Source: DASRDR01 sp044867785 (GTDB lineage Bacteria; Methylomirabilota; Methylomirabilia; Rokubacteriales; DASRDR01). From it: 33,840 bases of DNA. Where the stretch lies: positions 1-33,840 of the forward strand of contig JBIOVM010000011.1 of assembly GCA_044867785.1 (NCBI GenBank). The letters run 5' to 3'. Under the pieces are notes generated by a model, which was not told where the DNA came from, ran no database searches, and saw only the letters and a program-made list of their open reading frames with translations. The translations under genes were made by a program, and so were the position numbers. Positions 22,840 to 31,424 of the stretch are shown one piece after another. Position 1 is the first letter of the stretch, and every line of letters starts with the position of its first letter.

Positions 22840-24372
22840 TCACGGACAGAGGAGCTTCGCCTGCTTGCACGCCTCGACGGGCAGCACGGTGACCGCCCAG
22901 TAGCCGACCCCGCCGAACCCGGTCACGACCGTGATCCAGAGCAGCCAGGAGTTCAGCCGGCTCACCTTGAAGCCCTCGGGCAGGCGCCGATTGTTGATCA
23001 GCCAGATCTGCCAGGCTCCGATCGACCGGTAGACCAGGGCCGAGATCGCGACCCCGATCCACAGGATGAACGGCTGGGCGACGGTGATCAGGTAGAAACC
23101 CGCAAGGACGACGGCGGTGACGACGAGGAAGTAGTAGAAGCGGTAGGGGCGCCGTTTCTCCGCCTCGGTGGTGACCGCGATCGCGTCGCAGGTCGTGCGC
23201 CCGATGAACGTGTCGTAGAAGGGGAACTGCGCGTCGTAGAGCGTCACCATGATGAAGAGCAGCATCAGCCAGCCGGCCATCGGACCCAGGACACCCTGGG
23301 CGATCGTGGCCATCTGGATCGGAACCATGACGCCGCTCGGGACCTTGCCGGTCTTGAGGAAGTCCTCGTGGAGGTAGGCGAGGCCGGCGACCGAGTAGAA
23401 GTACGTCATGATGACGCCGCCGATGATCGCCCACCAGAGGATCAGGCTGTAGCCGCCCAGCTTGACCCACTGGTCCATCTTGCGGCGCTCTTCGGAGTCG
23501 TTCGTGTTCCAGCGAATCTCCTCGGCGGTGATCCGCTCGGGCGGACGGAGCACGCCGGTGACGTGCCCGGCGTAGCGGCCCATGCCGAAGCCCGCCTCGA
23601 TGACCCAGAAGCTGACCCACATGAGGCTCCCGCCGGGCTGGTTGAAGAGCGCCAGCGCGAGCGTGCCCTCGAGCCTTCCGGTCGGATAGCCTTCCCGGAG
23701 GAAGGTCACCCCGAGATAGCCCATCAGGACCTGCCAGTAGTGCTGGGGTTTGGCCGCCAGCAGCGTGACCACGAGCACTAGGAAGATGTTCGCGAACATG
23801 ATCACGGTGAAGAACTTCGACATGAACCCATAGGTGCGGTCCGAGAAGTAGAAGACCAGCAGCACGGCGATGAGCGCGACCGCCGACCAGACGTAGCTGG
23901 ACGGCAAGCCCCAGGCCTGGAGCGCCCGGGGGGTCGAGATCCCCGTGAAGCGCTCCGCCGCGACGACCGCCCCGCCCATCCAGGCCGGCCAGGCCCAGGT
24001 CAGGATCGCGGCGACCGCCCAGAACCACGGCCAGAAGTTGCGCGGCGCGAGATCGGCGGTCGCGGCGAAGAAGGAGCGGCCCGTGCAGACGCTGTACTTG
24101 ATGCACTCGTAGACGAGCGCGGTCTCCAGCACGACGGAGATCGTCATGAGCCAGTGCATGTGGAGCGTGCCGCGCGCAGCGACGTTGGGCAGGAGGTAGG
24201 CCTCGCCGCCGCCGATCGAGATGCCGAAGTTGATCGCCTGCGGGCCCAGCGCCGCCAGCATGCCCGCGAGGGTCAGTGGGAAGGGGTTCGGGACCTTGCG
24301 GATCTCCCCTGCCTGGCCGCTGTCGACGGTCACCGATGCCGGATGGGCAGGGGTCGCGACGTGCTTGGCCAT
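22840..24372 (-). CDS. Nramp-like membrane transporter lacking the DPGN metal motif
   Basis: A protein of 510 aa with about 11-12 membrane helices. The N-terminal region 'ALGPQAINFGISIGGGEAYLLP' and the following 'YECIKYSVCTGRSFF' (compare 'nEigRYal.TG' of Nramp) identify the Nramp/APC fold. The metal-binding Asp-Pro-Gly-Asn motif of helix 1 is replaced by a 'GISIGGGEA' stretch, so classical manganese/iron transport is doubtful and the substrate is unknown. ATG 24372 is chosen because AGGGAGGCG lies just upstream; 13 in-frame codons further up have no ribosome site. The small two-helix protein follows it. Confidence 0.82.
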   Translation of the reverse strand: MAKHVATPAHPASVTVDSGQAGEIRKVPNPFPLTLAGMLAALGPQAINFGISIGGGEAYLLPNVAARGTLHMHWLMTISVVLETALVYECIKYSVCTGRSFFAATADLAPRNFWPWFWAVAAILTWAWPAWMGGAVVAAERFTGISTPRALQAWGLPSSYVWSAVALIAVLLVFYFSDRTYGFMSKFFTVIMFANIFLVLVVTLLAAKPQHYWQVLMGYLGVTFLREGYPTGRLEGTLALALFNQPGGSLMWVSFWVIEAGFGMGRYAGHVTGVLRPPERITAEEIRWNTNDSEERRKMDQWVKLGGYSLILWWAIIGGVIMTYFYSVAGLAYLHEDFLKTGKVPSGVMVPIQMATIAQGVLGPMAGWLMLLFIMVTLYDAQFPFYDTFIGRTTCDAIAVTTEAEKRRPYRFYYFLVVTAVVLAGFYLITVAQPFILWIGVAISALVYRSIGAWQIWLINNRRLPEGFKVSRLNSWLLWITVVTGFGGVGYWAVTVLPVEACKQAKLLCP

Positions 24373-24732
24373 GACGCCTCCCTTCTCGCGAGTGCCCCGA
24401 AGAGGAGTCACGTGTCCCAGGCGCCCCCGGCGGCCGGCCTACCGGTGACGGCGAAGAGCGGCGGCAAAGGCCGCGGCGGCGCGATGCGCTGCGCTGGGCG
24501 AAGGGCGCGGAGGGGGGCCCCGCGGGCACGCAGGCTCGAGCCGAGCGCGTCCGCCGGCGCCGCGGATGGAGGATTGTCCGGGAACGCGAGCCGGGAGCAT
24601 GTCGCCCTCCCGAGAGCCGGACGGGTCCTCGACGGTCGGGCGGAGTATCGGCCGGCTCGCGTGGCCCTGTCAAGCGCCGTCCATCCGGCGTGCCGTCCAT
24701 CCGGCGCTCACCATTGACGCGTGACGGGCGAG
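24373..24732. other. 360-base intergenic region upstream of the Nramp-like gene, with a tandem repeat
   Basis: No gene is supported here. It should carry the minus-strand promoter of the Nramp-like gene, but I could not recognise -35/-10 boxes in the GC-rich sequence. The notable element is a 15-base unit, GCCGTCCATCCGGCG, repeated exactly at 24676-24690 and 24692-24706 (period 16), just after the isoaspartyl peptidase stop. Confidence 0.5.
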
Positions 24733-25644
24733 CTAGAAGGGCAGGATCGGCTCCGCTCGCGTGGGGAGGCACCAGCCGACCGGCATGAACGCGGTCGAGT
24801 GCGCGTAGGCCAGGCGCCCGCGCCAGTCCAGCAGGATCACGCCGCCCTCGCCGCGTCCTTCCTCGCGCACGATCTCCAGCGCGACCTCCGCCGCCACCTG
24901 GGGATCGTCCAGCTCCTTCAGGACGTCGAGGGCGGTCTTGGCGAGCACCGTGCGAATGAACGCCTCCCCGTGCCCGGTCGTCGACACGCCGCCCAGGCGG
25001 CTGTCCGCATACGTGCCGGCGCCGATCAGGGCCGAGTCGCCGACCCGCCCGGGCCGCTTGCCCGTGTAGCCTCCGGTGGACGTTCCCGCGGCCACCCGGC
25101 CCCGCGCGTCGATCGCGACCGCCCCGACGGTGCCGCTCGTCTTGCCGGGCGCCGCCAGCGCATCGGGCGCCCGGCGACCCGCCCGGTGGTCCGCAAGACG
25201 CCGACGCTGCCGCTCGGTCACCAGGGCCTCTGGGGAGCAGAGCGGGAGACCCTGCTCGCGCGCGAAGGCCAGAGCGCCCTCGCCGACCAGGAGCACGTGG
25301 CGCCCGTCCTCGAGGATGCGCCGCGAGAGACCGATGGCGCTGCGCACCCCGCTCACGGCTCCCACGGCGCCCGCCTGGAGCGTCTCGCCCTCCATGATCG
25401 ACGCGTCGCACTCGACGGTGCCCAGCTCGGTCAGGGCCGAGCCGTAACCCGCGTTGAAGCGCGGGTGCTCTTCCATCGAACGGATGCACGCCTCGACCGC
25501 ATCGAGCGCCGATCCGCCGTCCGAGAGGACGGCCCAGCCTCGCTGGAGCGCTTCTCCCAGCGCGGCCCGATAGGTGGGCTTGTCGTCGGGGTCGCCACCG
25601 GCTCCTCCGTGGGCGATCAGCGCCGGGACCATTCCGCCTATCAT
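24733..25644 (-). CDS. Isoaspartyl peptidase / type 2 (plant-type) L-asparaginase
   Basis: A protein of 303 aa and an Ntn-hydrolase. 'ALIAHGGAGG' opens the fold; 'GGSALDAVEACIRSMEEHPRFNAGYGSAL' (43-71) is the family signature. The autocleavage and catalytic threonine is T172 in 'KTSGTVGAVA', followed by 'GTSTGGYTGKRPGRVGDS' (187-204), which binds the substrate alpha-carboxylate. It should cleave isoaspartyl dipeptides or asparagine after self-processing into alpha and beta chains. ATG 25644 is used; ATG 25632 also fits. Only about 10-22 bases separate it from the divergent glycosylase start. Confidence 0.9.
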   Translation of the reverse strand: MIGGMVPALIAHGGAGGDPDDKPTYRAALGEALQRGWAVLSDGGSALDAVEACIRSMEEHPRFNAGYGSALTELGTVECDASIMEGETLQAGAVGAVSGVRSAIGLSRRILEDGRHVLLVGEGALAFAREQGLPLCSPEALVTERQRRRLADHRAGRRAPDALAAPGKTSGTVGAVAIDARGRVAAGTSTGGYTGKRPGRVGDSALIGAGTYADSRLGGVSTTGHGEAFIRTVLAKTALDVLKELDDPQVAAEVALEIVREEGRGEGGVILLDWRGRLAYAHSTAFMPVGWCLPTRAEPILPF

Positions 25645-25654
25645 AACGGCGGAG

Positions 25655-26362
25655 ATGGATCTCCGGGGCGTCCAAGCGCGAATCGTCCGGTGCCGCCGCT
25701 GTCCGCGGCTCGTCGTCCACCGGCAGGCGGTGGCCGCGGCGCCGCCCCGGCGCTTCCAGGGCGAGACCTACTGGGGCCGACCGGTGCCGAGCCTCGGCCC
25801 GCCGACGGCACGGCTGCTCCTGGTGGGCCTCGCCCCCGCCGCCCACGGCGGCAACCGCACAGGGCGCATGTTCACCGGCGACGCCTCCGGGGGAAGCGGG
25901 GAGTGGCTCGCCCGGGCGCTCCACGCCCACGGCTTCGCGACGCAGCCCACGTCGCGCCATCGGGGCGACGGGTTCGACCTCGTGGACGCGTACATCACGG
26001 CGGCGATTCACTGCGTACCGCCCGATAACCGCCCGCTGCCGATCGAGCTACGCCGCTGCGCCGTGTACCTCCGCGAGGAGCTCGCCCTCCTCCGCGGTGT
26101 CCGGGTCGTGGTGGCGCTCGGCCGGATCGGCTTCGACGCGTACCTCGGTGCCGCGGGGGAGCTCGGCTGGAGCGTGCCGCGCCCGCGCCCGCGCTTCGCC
26201 CACGGGGCGGCGGTGGATCTGCCCTGGGGCGTGACCCTCCTCTCGACCTATCACCCGAGCCGCCAGAACACGCACACCGGCCGGCTCACCTGGCCGATGT
26301 TCGACGCCGTCTTCGCGGAGGCGCGCCGGCGGCTCTCGAAGGCGCGGGAGCCTCGCCGGTAG
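25655..26362 (+). CDS. Family 5 (UDGb) uracil-DNA glycosylase, iron-sulfur type
   Basis: A protein of 235 aa. The iron-sulfur cysteines are C13, C16, C120 and C135. Motif 1, 'GLAPAAHGGNRTGRMFTGD' (58-76), has the UDGb hallmark of Ala in place of the catalytic Asp/Asn. Motif 3, 'YHPSRQNTHTGRLT' (199-212), carries H200. UDGb removes uracil and other deaminated bases (for example hypoxanthine) from DNA for base-excision repair. ATG 25655 is the first Met that leaves the CxxC intact. It is divergent from the asparaginase and convergent with the permease remnant. Confidence 0.9.
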   Translation: MDLRGVQARIVRCRRCPRLVVHRQAVAAAPPRRFQGETYWGRPVPSLGPPTARLLLVGLAPAAHGGNRTGRMFTGDASGGSGEWLARALHAHGFATQPTSRHRGDGFDLVDAYITAAIHCVPPDNRPLPIELRRCAVYLREELALLRGVRVVVALGRIGFDAYLGAAGELGWSVPRPRPRFAHGAAVDLPWGVTLLSTYHPSRQNTHTGRLTWPMFDAVFAEARRRLSKAREPRR

Positions 26363-26435
26363 CGGGCGCGCCGGGCGGCTCCAAGCCGCCTGGCGGGCTG
26401 GCCGTGCCCAAGAGCGCGCCGAGGACGACGACCGC

Positions 26436-26564
26436 TCATCCGAGCACCAGGCGGACGAAGGCGAGGGTGATCGGACCCAGATCGGCCACCGCCAGCCGCA
26501 CGGCGGCGTAGGAGGTCCCGAACACCGCGTTGGCGGCCGGCAGGACCACGTCGGCCGCGGTCAC
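26436..26564 (-). pseudogene. N-terminal remnant of an EamA/DMT-family permease
   Basis: A 42-codon frame (GTG 26564 to TGA 26436-26438) encodes 'VVLPAANAVFGTSYAAVRLAVADLGPITLAFVRLVLG' in pieces. The 'VFGTSYAAVRLA' and 'LGPITLAFVRL' blocks match the start of EamA/DMT transporters ('vWGssf…Pl.laf.R'). After the stop the same frame continues with 'AVVVLGALLG', a second-helix-like stretch, then loses similarity near 26395. A full EamA protein is about 290 aa, so only one-tenth remains. It begins 19 bases after the stop of the DUF6644-like gene in the same orientation. The call rests on my recognition of the pattern. Confidence 0.5.
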
Positions 26565-26582
26565 GCGGACGTCAGGCGGCCG

Positions 26583-27077
26583 TCAGAGGTAGGCGAGCAG
26601 CCGCCCGCAGGAGACGACGCCGGTCCAGAGAACCAGCGAGAGGAGCGCCGACGCGCGCGCCGCCCCCGGCGCCGGGGCGTTCCGGTCCCACGCCCCGACC
26701 GACCGGAAGATCCCGCGATGGAACGTCCAGGCATTGAGCCCGGCCAGCACGATGAGCGAGATCTTCACCCAGAAGGCCGGGTTCGCGATCCACTCGGTCG
26801 CGTGGGCGGCGAACATCGCGAGCCCGGAGGGCACCACCAGCAGGAGGCCGAATCGAGACCACGGCAGGAGGTGGCGGGCGAGGTCCGAGACGGGGAGGCG
26901 GCGCGAGACGCCCAGAAGCCGCAGGTCGAACATCACCGCCGCGCCGACCAGCAAGACGAACCCGAGGATGTGCAGGATCTCGACGATCGGGTAGAGCCAC
27001 AGCCAGTGGCGCATCGCGGCCGCGAAGCCGCTGGACTCGATGGCGACGAGCCAGGCGGGACCCTCGGGCGGGTGCAC
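26583..27077 (-). CDS. DUF6644/DUF2214-like four-helix membrane protein
   Basis: A protein of 164 aa (GTG 27077) with four hydrophobic helices at about 24-47, 73-90, 102-120 and 141-160. 'WLYPIVEILHILGFVLLVGAAVMFDLRLLG' (27-56, in part) contains His and acidic residues inside the first helix and matches the DUF6644/DUF2214 type of membrane protein. Function unknown; in-membrane histidines suggest possible metal or heme binding. It is preceded by the DUF6152 gene with 28 bases between them, a pairing that suggests a joint envelope function. Confidence 0.65.
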   Translation of the reverse strand: MHPPEGPAWLVAIESSGFAAAMRHWLWLYPIVEILHILGFVLLVGAAVMFDLRLLGVSRRLPVSDLARHLLPWSRFGLLLVVPSGLAMFAAHATEWIANPAFWVKISLIVLAGLNAWTFHRGIFRSVGAWDRNAPAPGAARASALLSLVLWTGVVSCGRLLAYL

Positions 27078-27105
27078 TAGCGGGCGGCCCGGCTCGGAGG
27101 GCGCA

Positions 27106-27477
27106 CTATCGGAGCTGCGTCGTCTTTCCGTCGATCTGGATCCACTCGGCGCGCATCTCGTCGGGGTCGGAGCGGCTGGGGTAGCCCATCACGGTGGCCG
27201 ACGTCCCGGTCTTGAGCGTCGCGGCCGGCAGCCCGCGGTTCTCCATCCGCGATGGCGGCGCCAGCGTCACGACCCACTCCTTCTCGGCAGTGGTGAGGCG
27301 CACGAAGCCGTGCGGGTGCTCGTAGCCGGACACCTTGATCGTCCCCGTCACCGTGAGCGGCTTGCTCGCGTCGTACCCGCTCCAGCCGTGATGGGCGAGG
27401 GCGGCCGTCGCGCCGGCCAGCCCGAGGGCCAACCCCGCGGCCATGCCGACGGGGCGAAGGATCGTCGATCGGAACAT
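27106..27477 (-). CDS. Exported DUF6152 family protein
   Basis: A protein of 123 aa with a signal peptide (1-28, cleaved near ALA). The mature start HHGWSGYDASKPLTVTGTI (29-47) and the 'GYEHPHGFVRL' block (51-61) are typical of DUF6152 ('HHsw..fD..kp.tltGtV … NPHs'). The paired histidines (H29, H30, H54, H56) look like a metal site, but no function is established. GGAGGTGG lies just upstream of ATG 27477, an excellent ribosome site, so the long in-frame extension further upstream is not part of the protein. It is expressed in the same direction as the DUF6644-like gene. Confidence 0.85.
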   Translation of the reverse strand: MFRSTILRPVGMAAGLALGLAGATAALAHHGWSGYDASKPLTVTGTIKVSGYEHPHGFVRLTTAEKEWVVTLAPPSRMENRGLPAATLKTGTSATVMGYPSRSDPDEMRAEWIQIDGKTTQLR

Positions 27478-27542
27478 CGTCCACCTCCGTGATCCGAGTC
27501 TCCCGTACCATTCAACCACGCGACCGCCGCCCGCGCCACGCG

Positions 27543-29318
27543 TCACCAGAGGGGGCCCAGGCGCGTGACACTCGGGGGCGGGCCGGGCCGGCGCATCGCC
27601 GTTCGTTCCGCCGCGGTGCGCGCCTCGTCGACGGACATGCTCTCGGGATCGACGACGACCCCGTAGTCCCGCCGCGCGCCCTCCGGCGAGACATAGCCTT
27701 CGACGACGTCCGTGAGCACCGCCTGAGGATCGCGCTCCCACGGCGGGCCGTACCCTCCGGCCCCCGACTGCTGGAACGAGACGACGTCGCCGAACTCGAC
27801 CGTGGCCGAAGCCTTCGAGTGGACGCGGCGCTCGCCGGGCGTGCCGGGGTTCACCAGCGTCACGCCGGGCCGGCCGGGCTGGCCGCCGAACAGCCCCCAC
27901 GGCCCGAACCGGTGCCGCTCGGTGTTGTTGGTGAGTCGGCCGCCGTGGAGGAAGAACCGGAGGTCCCGCCGAATGCCCGTCCCGCCCCGGAATCGCCCGG
28001 CTCCGGCGGAGTCGCGGATCAGCTCGAACCGCTCGATCAGGACCGGCTGGTTCGCCTCCTGAGACTCCACCGGGATGTTGGAGGCGTTGAACGCCATCGA
28101 CAGCGCCTCGCAGCCGTCGCGGTCGGGGCGCGCCGCCGTTCCCGAGAGGATCAGCTCGTACACGACGGTGCGGCGGTTCCGCCGGGGATCGAACCCGCCG
28201 CAGGTCGGGTTCGCGAAGTGCGAGCCGGCCGCCGTCACGCGCCCGGGCAAGGCGGGCGCCAGGGCGCCGATCACGGCGTCGAAGAGCCGGTAGCAGAACA
28301 CCGCCCGCGGCCCGCCGCCCGCGGGCGGGCGGGGATTGAGGAACGAGCCCAGCGGCGCCTCGATGCGGACGGGGCGGAAGGCGCCGTCGTTCTGGGGGCC
28401 GAACGGGTCCGTCAGGCACTTCACCGCGGCGTAGCAGTACGATCGCGTGTAGTTGAGATACGAGTTCATGCCCGACTCGGTCTGGGGCCCCGTGCCGTCG
28501 AAGTCGATCAGGATCTCGTCGCCACGGACGGTGACCGTGAGCGCCAGGCGCATCGGGTCGGTGCCGGGGCCGCAGTCGTCCATGTGGTCCTCGAACGGGT
28601 ACACGCCGTCGGAGATCGCCTGGATCGCGTCGCGCACCTTGGCTTCGGTGCGCGCCATGATCTCGACCATCGCCGCCTGGACCGTGGCGTGGCCGTAGCG
28701 GCGGGCGAGGTCGGTCATCCGCAGCTCGCCCACGCGGAGAGAGTTCCGCTGGGCTCGAAGGTCCCCTCGCATCGACTCGGGGGTGCGCGTGTTCGCGAGC
28801 ACGATGGCGAGGACGTCCTCCTGTTCCCGCCCGGCCCGCCACGGCCGGATGGGCGGCACGTGGAGGCCCTCCTGGAAGTAGTCGAAGACGCCCTCGACGG
28901 CCTGGCTGCCGGGCCGCATGCCGCCCACGTCGGTGTGATGGAGGATGTTGGCGACGAAGCCGATGAGGCGTCCGTCCTCGGTGAACGCGGGCTGGATCAT
29001 GAAGAAGTCGGGGAAGTGCCCGGAGCCGAGGAACGGACTGTTGAACAGCACCACGTCGCCGGGCGACAGCTGATCCCCGGGAAACGCCCGGATCGCGTTC
29101 TTGGCGGCGAAGGACATCGCGCCCATGTGCCCCGGGCTGTAGGGACCCTGCGCCACCATGCGGCCTTCGGGGTCGAAGAGGCACACGGAGAAGTCCTGAC
29201 CCTCCCGCGCCTGCTGGGAGTGTGCCGTCCGGTGCACGGTGGTGCCGACCTCGACCGTGATCGACTGGAGCGCGCCCCAGATCACGCCGAGGGTGATGGG
29301 ATCGACGCGCTCACTCAC
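27543..29318 (-). CDS. hyuB: Hydantoinase B / oxoprolinase family protein (HyuB)
   Basis: A protein of 591 aa (GTG 29318), full length for the family. Typical segments: 'DPITLGVIWGALQSITVEVG' near the start, 'SPGHMGAM' (61-68), 'GDVVLFNSPFLGSGHFPDFFMIQPAF' (87-112), 'HHTDVGG' (126-132) and 'GAGRFRGGTGIRRD' in the C-terminal third. HyuB works with HyuA in ATP-dependent ring opening of hydantoins, 5-oxoproline or related cyclic amides, or in acetone/acetophenone carboxylase-type enzymes. It starts 24 bases after the HyuA stop, so the two form a co-expressed pair. The exact substrate is not readable. Confidence 0.92.
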   Translation of the reverse strand: MSERVDPITLGVIWGALQSITVEVGTTVHRTAHSQQAREGQDFSVCLFDPEGRMVAQGPYSPGHMGAMSFAAKNAIRAFPGDQLSPGDVVLFNSPFLGSGHFPDFFMIQPAFTEDGRLIGFVANILHHTDVGGMRPGSQAVEGVFDYFQEGLHVPPIRPWRAGREQEDVLAIVLANTRTPESMRGDLRAQRNSLRVGELRMTDLARRYGHATVQAAMVEIMARTEAKVRDAIQAISDGVYPFEDHMDDCGPGTDPMRLALTVTVRGDEILIDFDGTGPQTESGMNSYLNYTRSYCYAAVKCLTDPFGPQNDGAFRPVRIEAPLGSFLNPRPPAGGGPRAVFCYRLFDAVIGALAPALPGRVTAAGSHFANPTCGGFDPRRNRRTVVYELILSGTAARPDRDGCEALSMAFNASNIPVESQEANQPVLIERFELIRDSAGAGRFRGGTGIRRDLRFFLHGGRLTNNTERHRFGPWGLFGGQPGRPGVTLVNPGTPGERRVHSKASATVEFGDVVSFQQSGAGGYGPPWERDPQAVLTDVVEGYVSPEGARRDYGVVVDPESMSVDEARTAAERTAMRRPGPPPSVTRLGPLW

Positions 29319-29342
29319 GGCCGTCCCTCGTCTCGGGGGCGC

Positions 29343-31412
29343 TCATCCGAAGGTCACCAGCAAGTTCGCCCATGGATCGACCTCGGCGACCCCGCCCGGC
29401 GGCAGGACGCTCGTCGACTCGGCCTCCTCCACGACCGCGGGCCCTTCGAGCCTCGCGCCCACCGGAAGCCGCGCTCGGTCGTAGACGGCGCAGCGCACGT
29501 AGCCGCGCGCCTCGGGGAAGTATACGGGTCGGTCCGGCTTCCGGGCCTCTGACACGTGGCGGGTGCCCGGACGGTGCTCGGGGAGCCGGACCTCGGGCCC
29601 GGCGCCGGTGGCGGTCACGGCGACCGTGACCAGCTCGACGGCGGCGGTCGGGTCGGCGTAGCCGTACCGGTGGGCGTAGACGCGGTCGAACGCGCCGCGC
29701 AGCTCGGCGGCGGTCCGGCCGTCGACCGGCCCCCCGGGGAGCGGGACCGCCAGCTCGTAGCCCTGCCCGACGTAGCGCATGTCGGCGCTCTTCGCCAGCG
29801 AGACCGCGCCCGACACTCCGGCCTCCCGGACGATCGCCGCGCCCTGCGCGGCCATCTCGTCCACGATCCGGGCGAGGTGAGCAGGATCGAGCGCGTCCAG
29901 CCGCGCGACGTACGAGCGCGAGAGGTCGAACTTCACCTCGGCCGCGAGGAGGCCGATGGCCGACGTCACGCCCGCCGCGGCCGGGAGGACGACGCGCGGG
30001 ATGCCGAGGGCCTGGGCGAGGCGGCACCCGTGGACGGGGCCGGACCCGCCGAACGCGACGAGGGCGAGCCCGCGAGGGTCGTACCCGCGCTCGATCGACA
30101 CGACCCGGGTGGCCAGCTCCATGTTGGTCGTGACGATCTGGTGGATGCCCCACGCCGCTTCGGGGACCGCCAGGCCCAGGGGCCGGGCGACGTGGGTTTC
30201 GATGCCCCGGCGGGCGCCCTCGCCGTCGAGCCGCATGCGGCCGCCGAGGAAGTGATCGGGGTTCAGGTAGCCGAGAACGAGGTTGGCGTCGGTGACCGTC
30301 GGTTCGGTTCCGCCGCGCCCGTAGCAGATCGGTCCCGGGGCCGCGGCGGCCGACTCGGGCCCGACGTGGATCATCCCCATCTCGGCCCGCGCGATCGAGC
30401 CACCGCCGGCGCCGATCTCGACCAGATCGATGGCCTGGATGTTCATCGGGATCCCGCTCCCGGGCTGGAGCCGGATCCGGCAGAGCTCGAACTCGCGGAT
30501 GGTCTGCGGGGCGCCGCCGGCGATCAGCGAGAGCTTCGCGGTCGTCCCGCCCATGTCGAACGCGACCAGATCGGCATGGCCGGTGAGCTTCCCGTACGCC
30601 GCGGCCATGAGCGCCCCCGCGGCCGGCCCGGACTCGATCATGCGCACCGGGAACCGCGCCATGGCGTCGGCGGTGGCGATGCCTCCCCCGGACTGCATGA
30701 CGAAGAGACGCCCCCCGTAGCCTCGTGCCCGGAGCGCCGCCTCGAGGCGATGGAGATAGTCGCGCACGGCGGTCATCACGTACGCGTTGACCACCGTCGT
30801 CGAGGTGCGCTCGTACTCGCGGATCACCGGCGAGACGTCCGACGACAGGCTCACTGCGATGCCGGGCGCTTCCTCCCGCACGATCTCCGCCGCCCGCCGC
30901 TCGTGCGCCGGGTTCACGTAGGCGTGCAGGAGGCAGACCGCCAGCGAGGCGATTCCGTCCCGGGCGAGCCGCCGGACGGTGTCCCGGAGGCCCGCCTCGT
31001 CCAGGGGGACGAGGACCTCACCGTCGAACGCGACGCGCTCGGCGACCTCGTGGATCCTCGAGCGCGGCACGAGGGGCGCCGGCTTCTCGATGAACAGATC
31101 GTAGAGCTGGTAGCGCTTCTCGCGGCCGATGATTAGGACGTCGCGGAAGCCCCGGGTCGTGAGGAGCGCGACCCGTCCGCCCTTGCGCTCGATGACCACG
31201 TTCGAGCCGAGCGTCGTCCCGTGCACCGCCTGGGCGAGATCCGGCCACGCGCGGCCCGCCTCGCCGATCAGCTCCTGAAGTCCCTCGACGCAGGCTCGCG
31301 CGGGGTCGTCGGGGGTGGTGAGGCGCTTGCCGGTGAGGAGGCGCCCGTCGTCGGCCTGGAGCGCGAAGTCGGTGAAAGTGCCACCGACGTCGAAGCCGAC
31401 CCGGAAGGTCAC
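29343..31412 (-). CDS. hyuA: Hydantoinase A / oxoprolinase family protein (HyuA)
   Basis: A protein of 689 aa (GTG 31412). The N-terminal ASKHA phosphate-binding loop 'GFDVGGTFTDFAL' (6-18) and later 'FDMGGTTAKLSLI' show the ATPase fold. 'GSNVVIERKGGRVALLTTRGFRD', 'NAYVMTAVRDYL' and 'GGGSIARAEMG' are standard for the family, and the C-terminal domain is complete. It supplies the ATP-binding half of the HyuAB enzyme. It lies 12 bases downstream of the glycosyltransferase-like gene in the same orientation. A short HyuA-like N-terminal fragment sits just upstream of that gene (32630-32794). Confidence 0.92.
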   Translation of the reverse strand: MTFRVGFDVGGTFTDFALQADDGRLLTGKRLTTPDDPARACVEGLQELIGEAGRAWPDLAQAVHGTTLGSNVVIERKGGRVALLTTRGFRDVLIIGREKRYQLYDLFIEKPAPLVPRSRIHEVAERVAFDGEVLVPLDEAGLRDTVRRLARDGIASLAVCLLHAYVNPAHERRAAEIVREEAPGIAVSLSSDVSPVIREYERTSTTVVNAYVMTAVRDYLHRLEAALRARGYGGRLFVMQSGGGIATADAMARFPVRMIESGPAAGALMAAAYGKLTGHADLVAFDMGGTTAKLSLIAGGAPQTIREFELCRIRLQPGSGIPMNIQAIDLVEIGAGGGSIARAEMGMIHVGPESAAAAPGPICYGRGGTEPTVTDANLVLGYLNPDHFLGGRMRLDGEGARRGIETHVARPLGLAVPEAAWGIHQIVTTNMELATRVVSIERGYDPRGLALVAFGGSGPVHGCRLAQALGIPRVVLPAAAGVTSAIGLLAAEVKFDLSRSYVARLDALDPAHLARIVDEMAAQGAAIVREAGVSGAVSLAKSADMRYVGQGYELAVPLPGGPVDGRTAAELRGAFDRVYAHRYGYADPTAAVELVTVAVTATGAGPEVRLPEHRPGTRHVSEARKPDRPVYFPEARGYVRCAVYDRARLPVGARLEGPAVVEEAESTSVLPPGGVAEVDPWANLLVTFG

Positions 31413-31424
31413 GGTCTCTCTCTG

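Noticed and set aside
22796..26011. Minus-strand open frame of 1071 codons across the Nramp-like gene, gap and asparaginase
   Set aside because: Spans two well-supported genes in another frame and an intergenic region; translation is Arg/Pro/Gly-rich without motifs.
27106..29184. DUF6152 read as the tail of a 692-residue protein
   Set aside because: The upstream part is a shadow of HyuB. A strong GGAGGTGG site and a signal peptide mark the real start at 27477.
29556..31136. Plus-strand open frame of 526 codons opposite HyuA
   Set aside because: Shadow of HyuA; no ribosome site and no recognisable domain.
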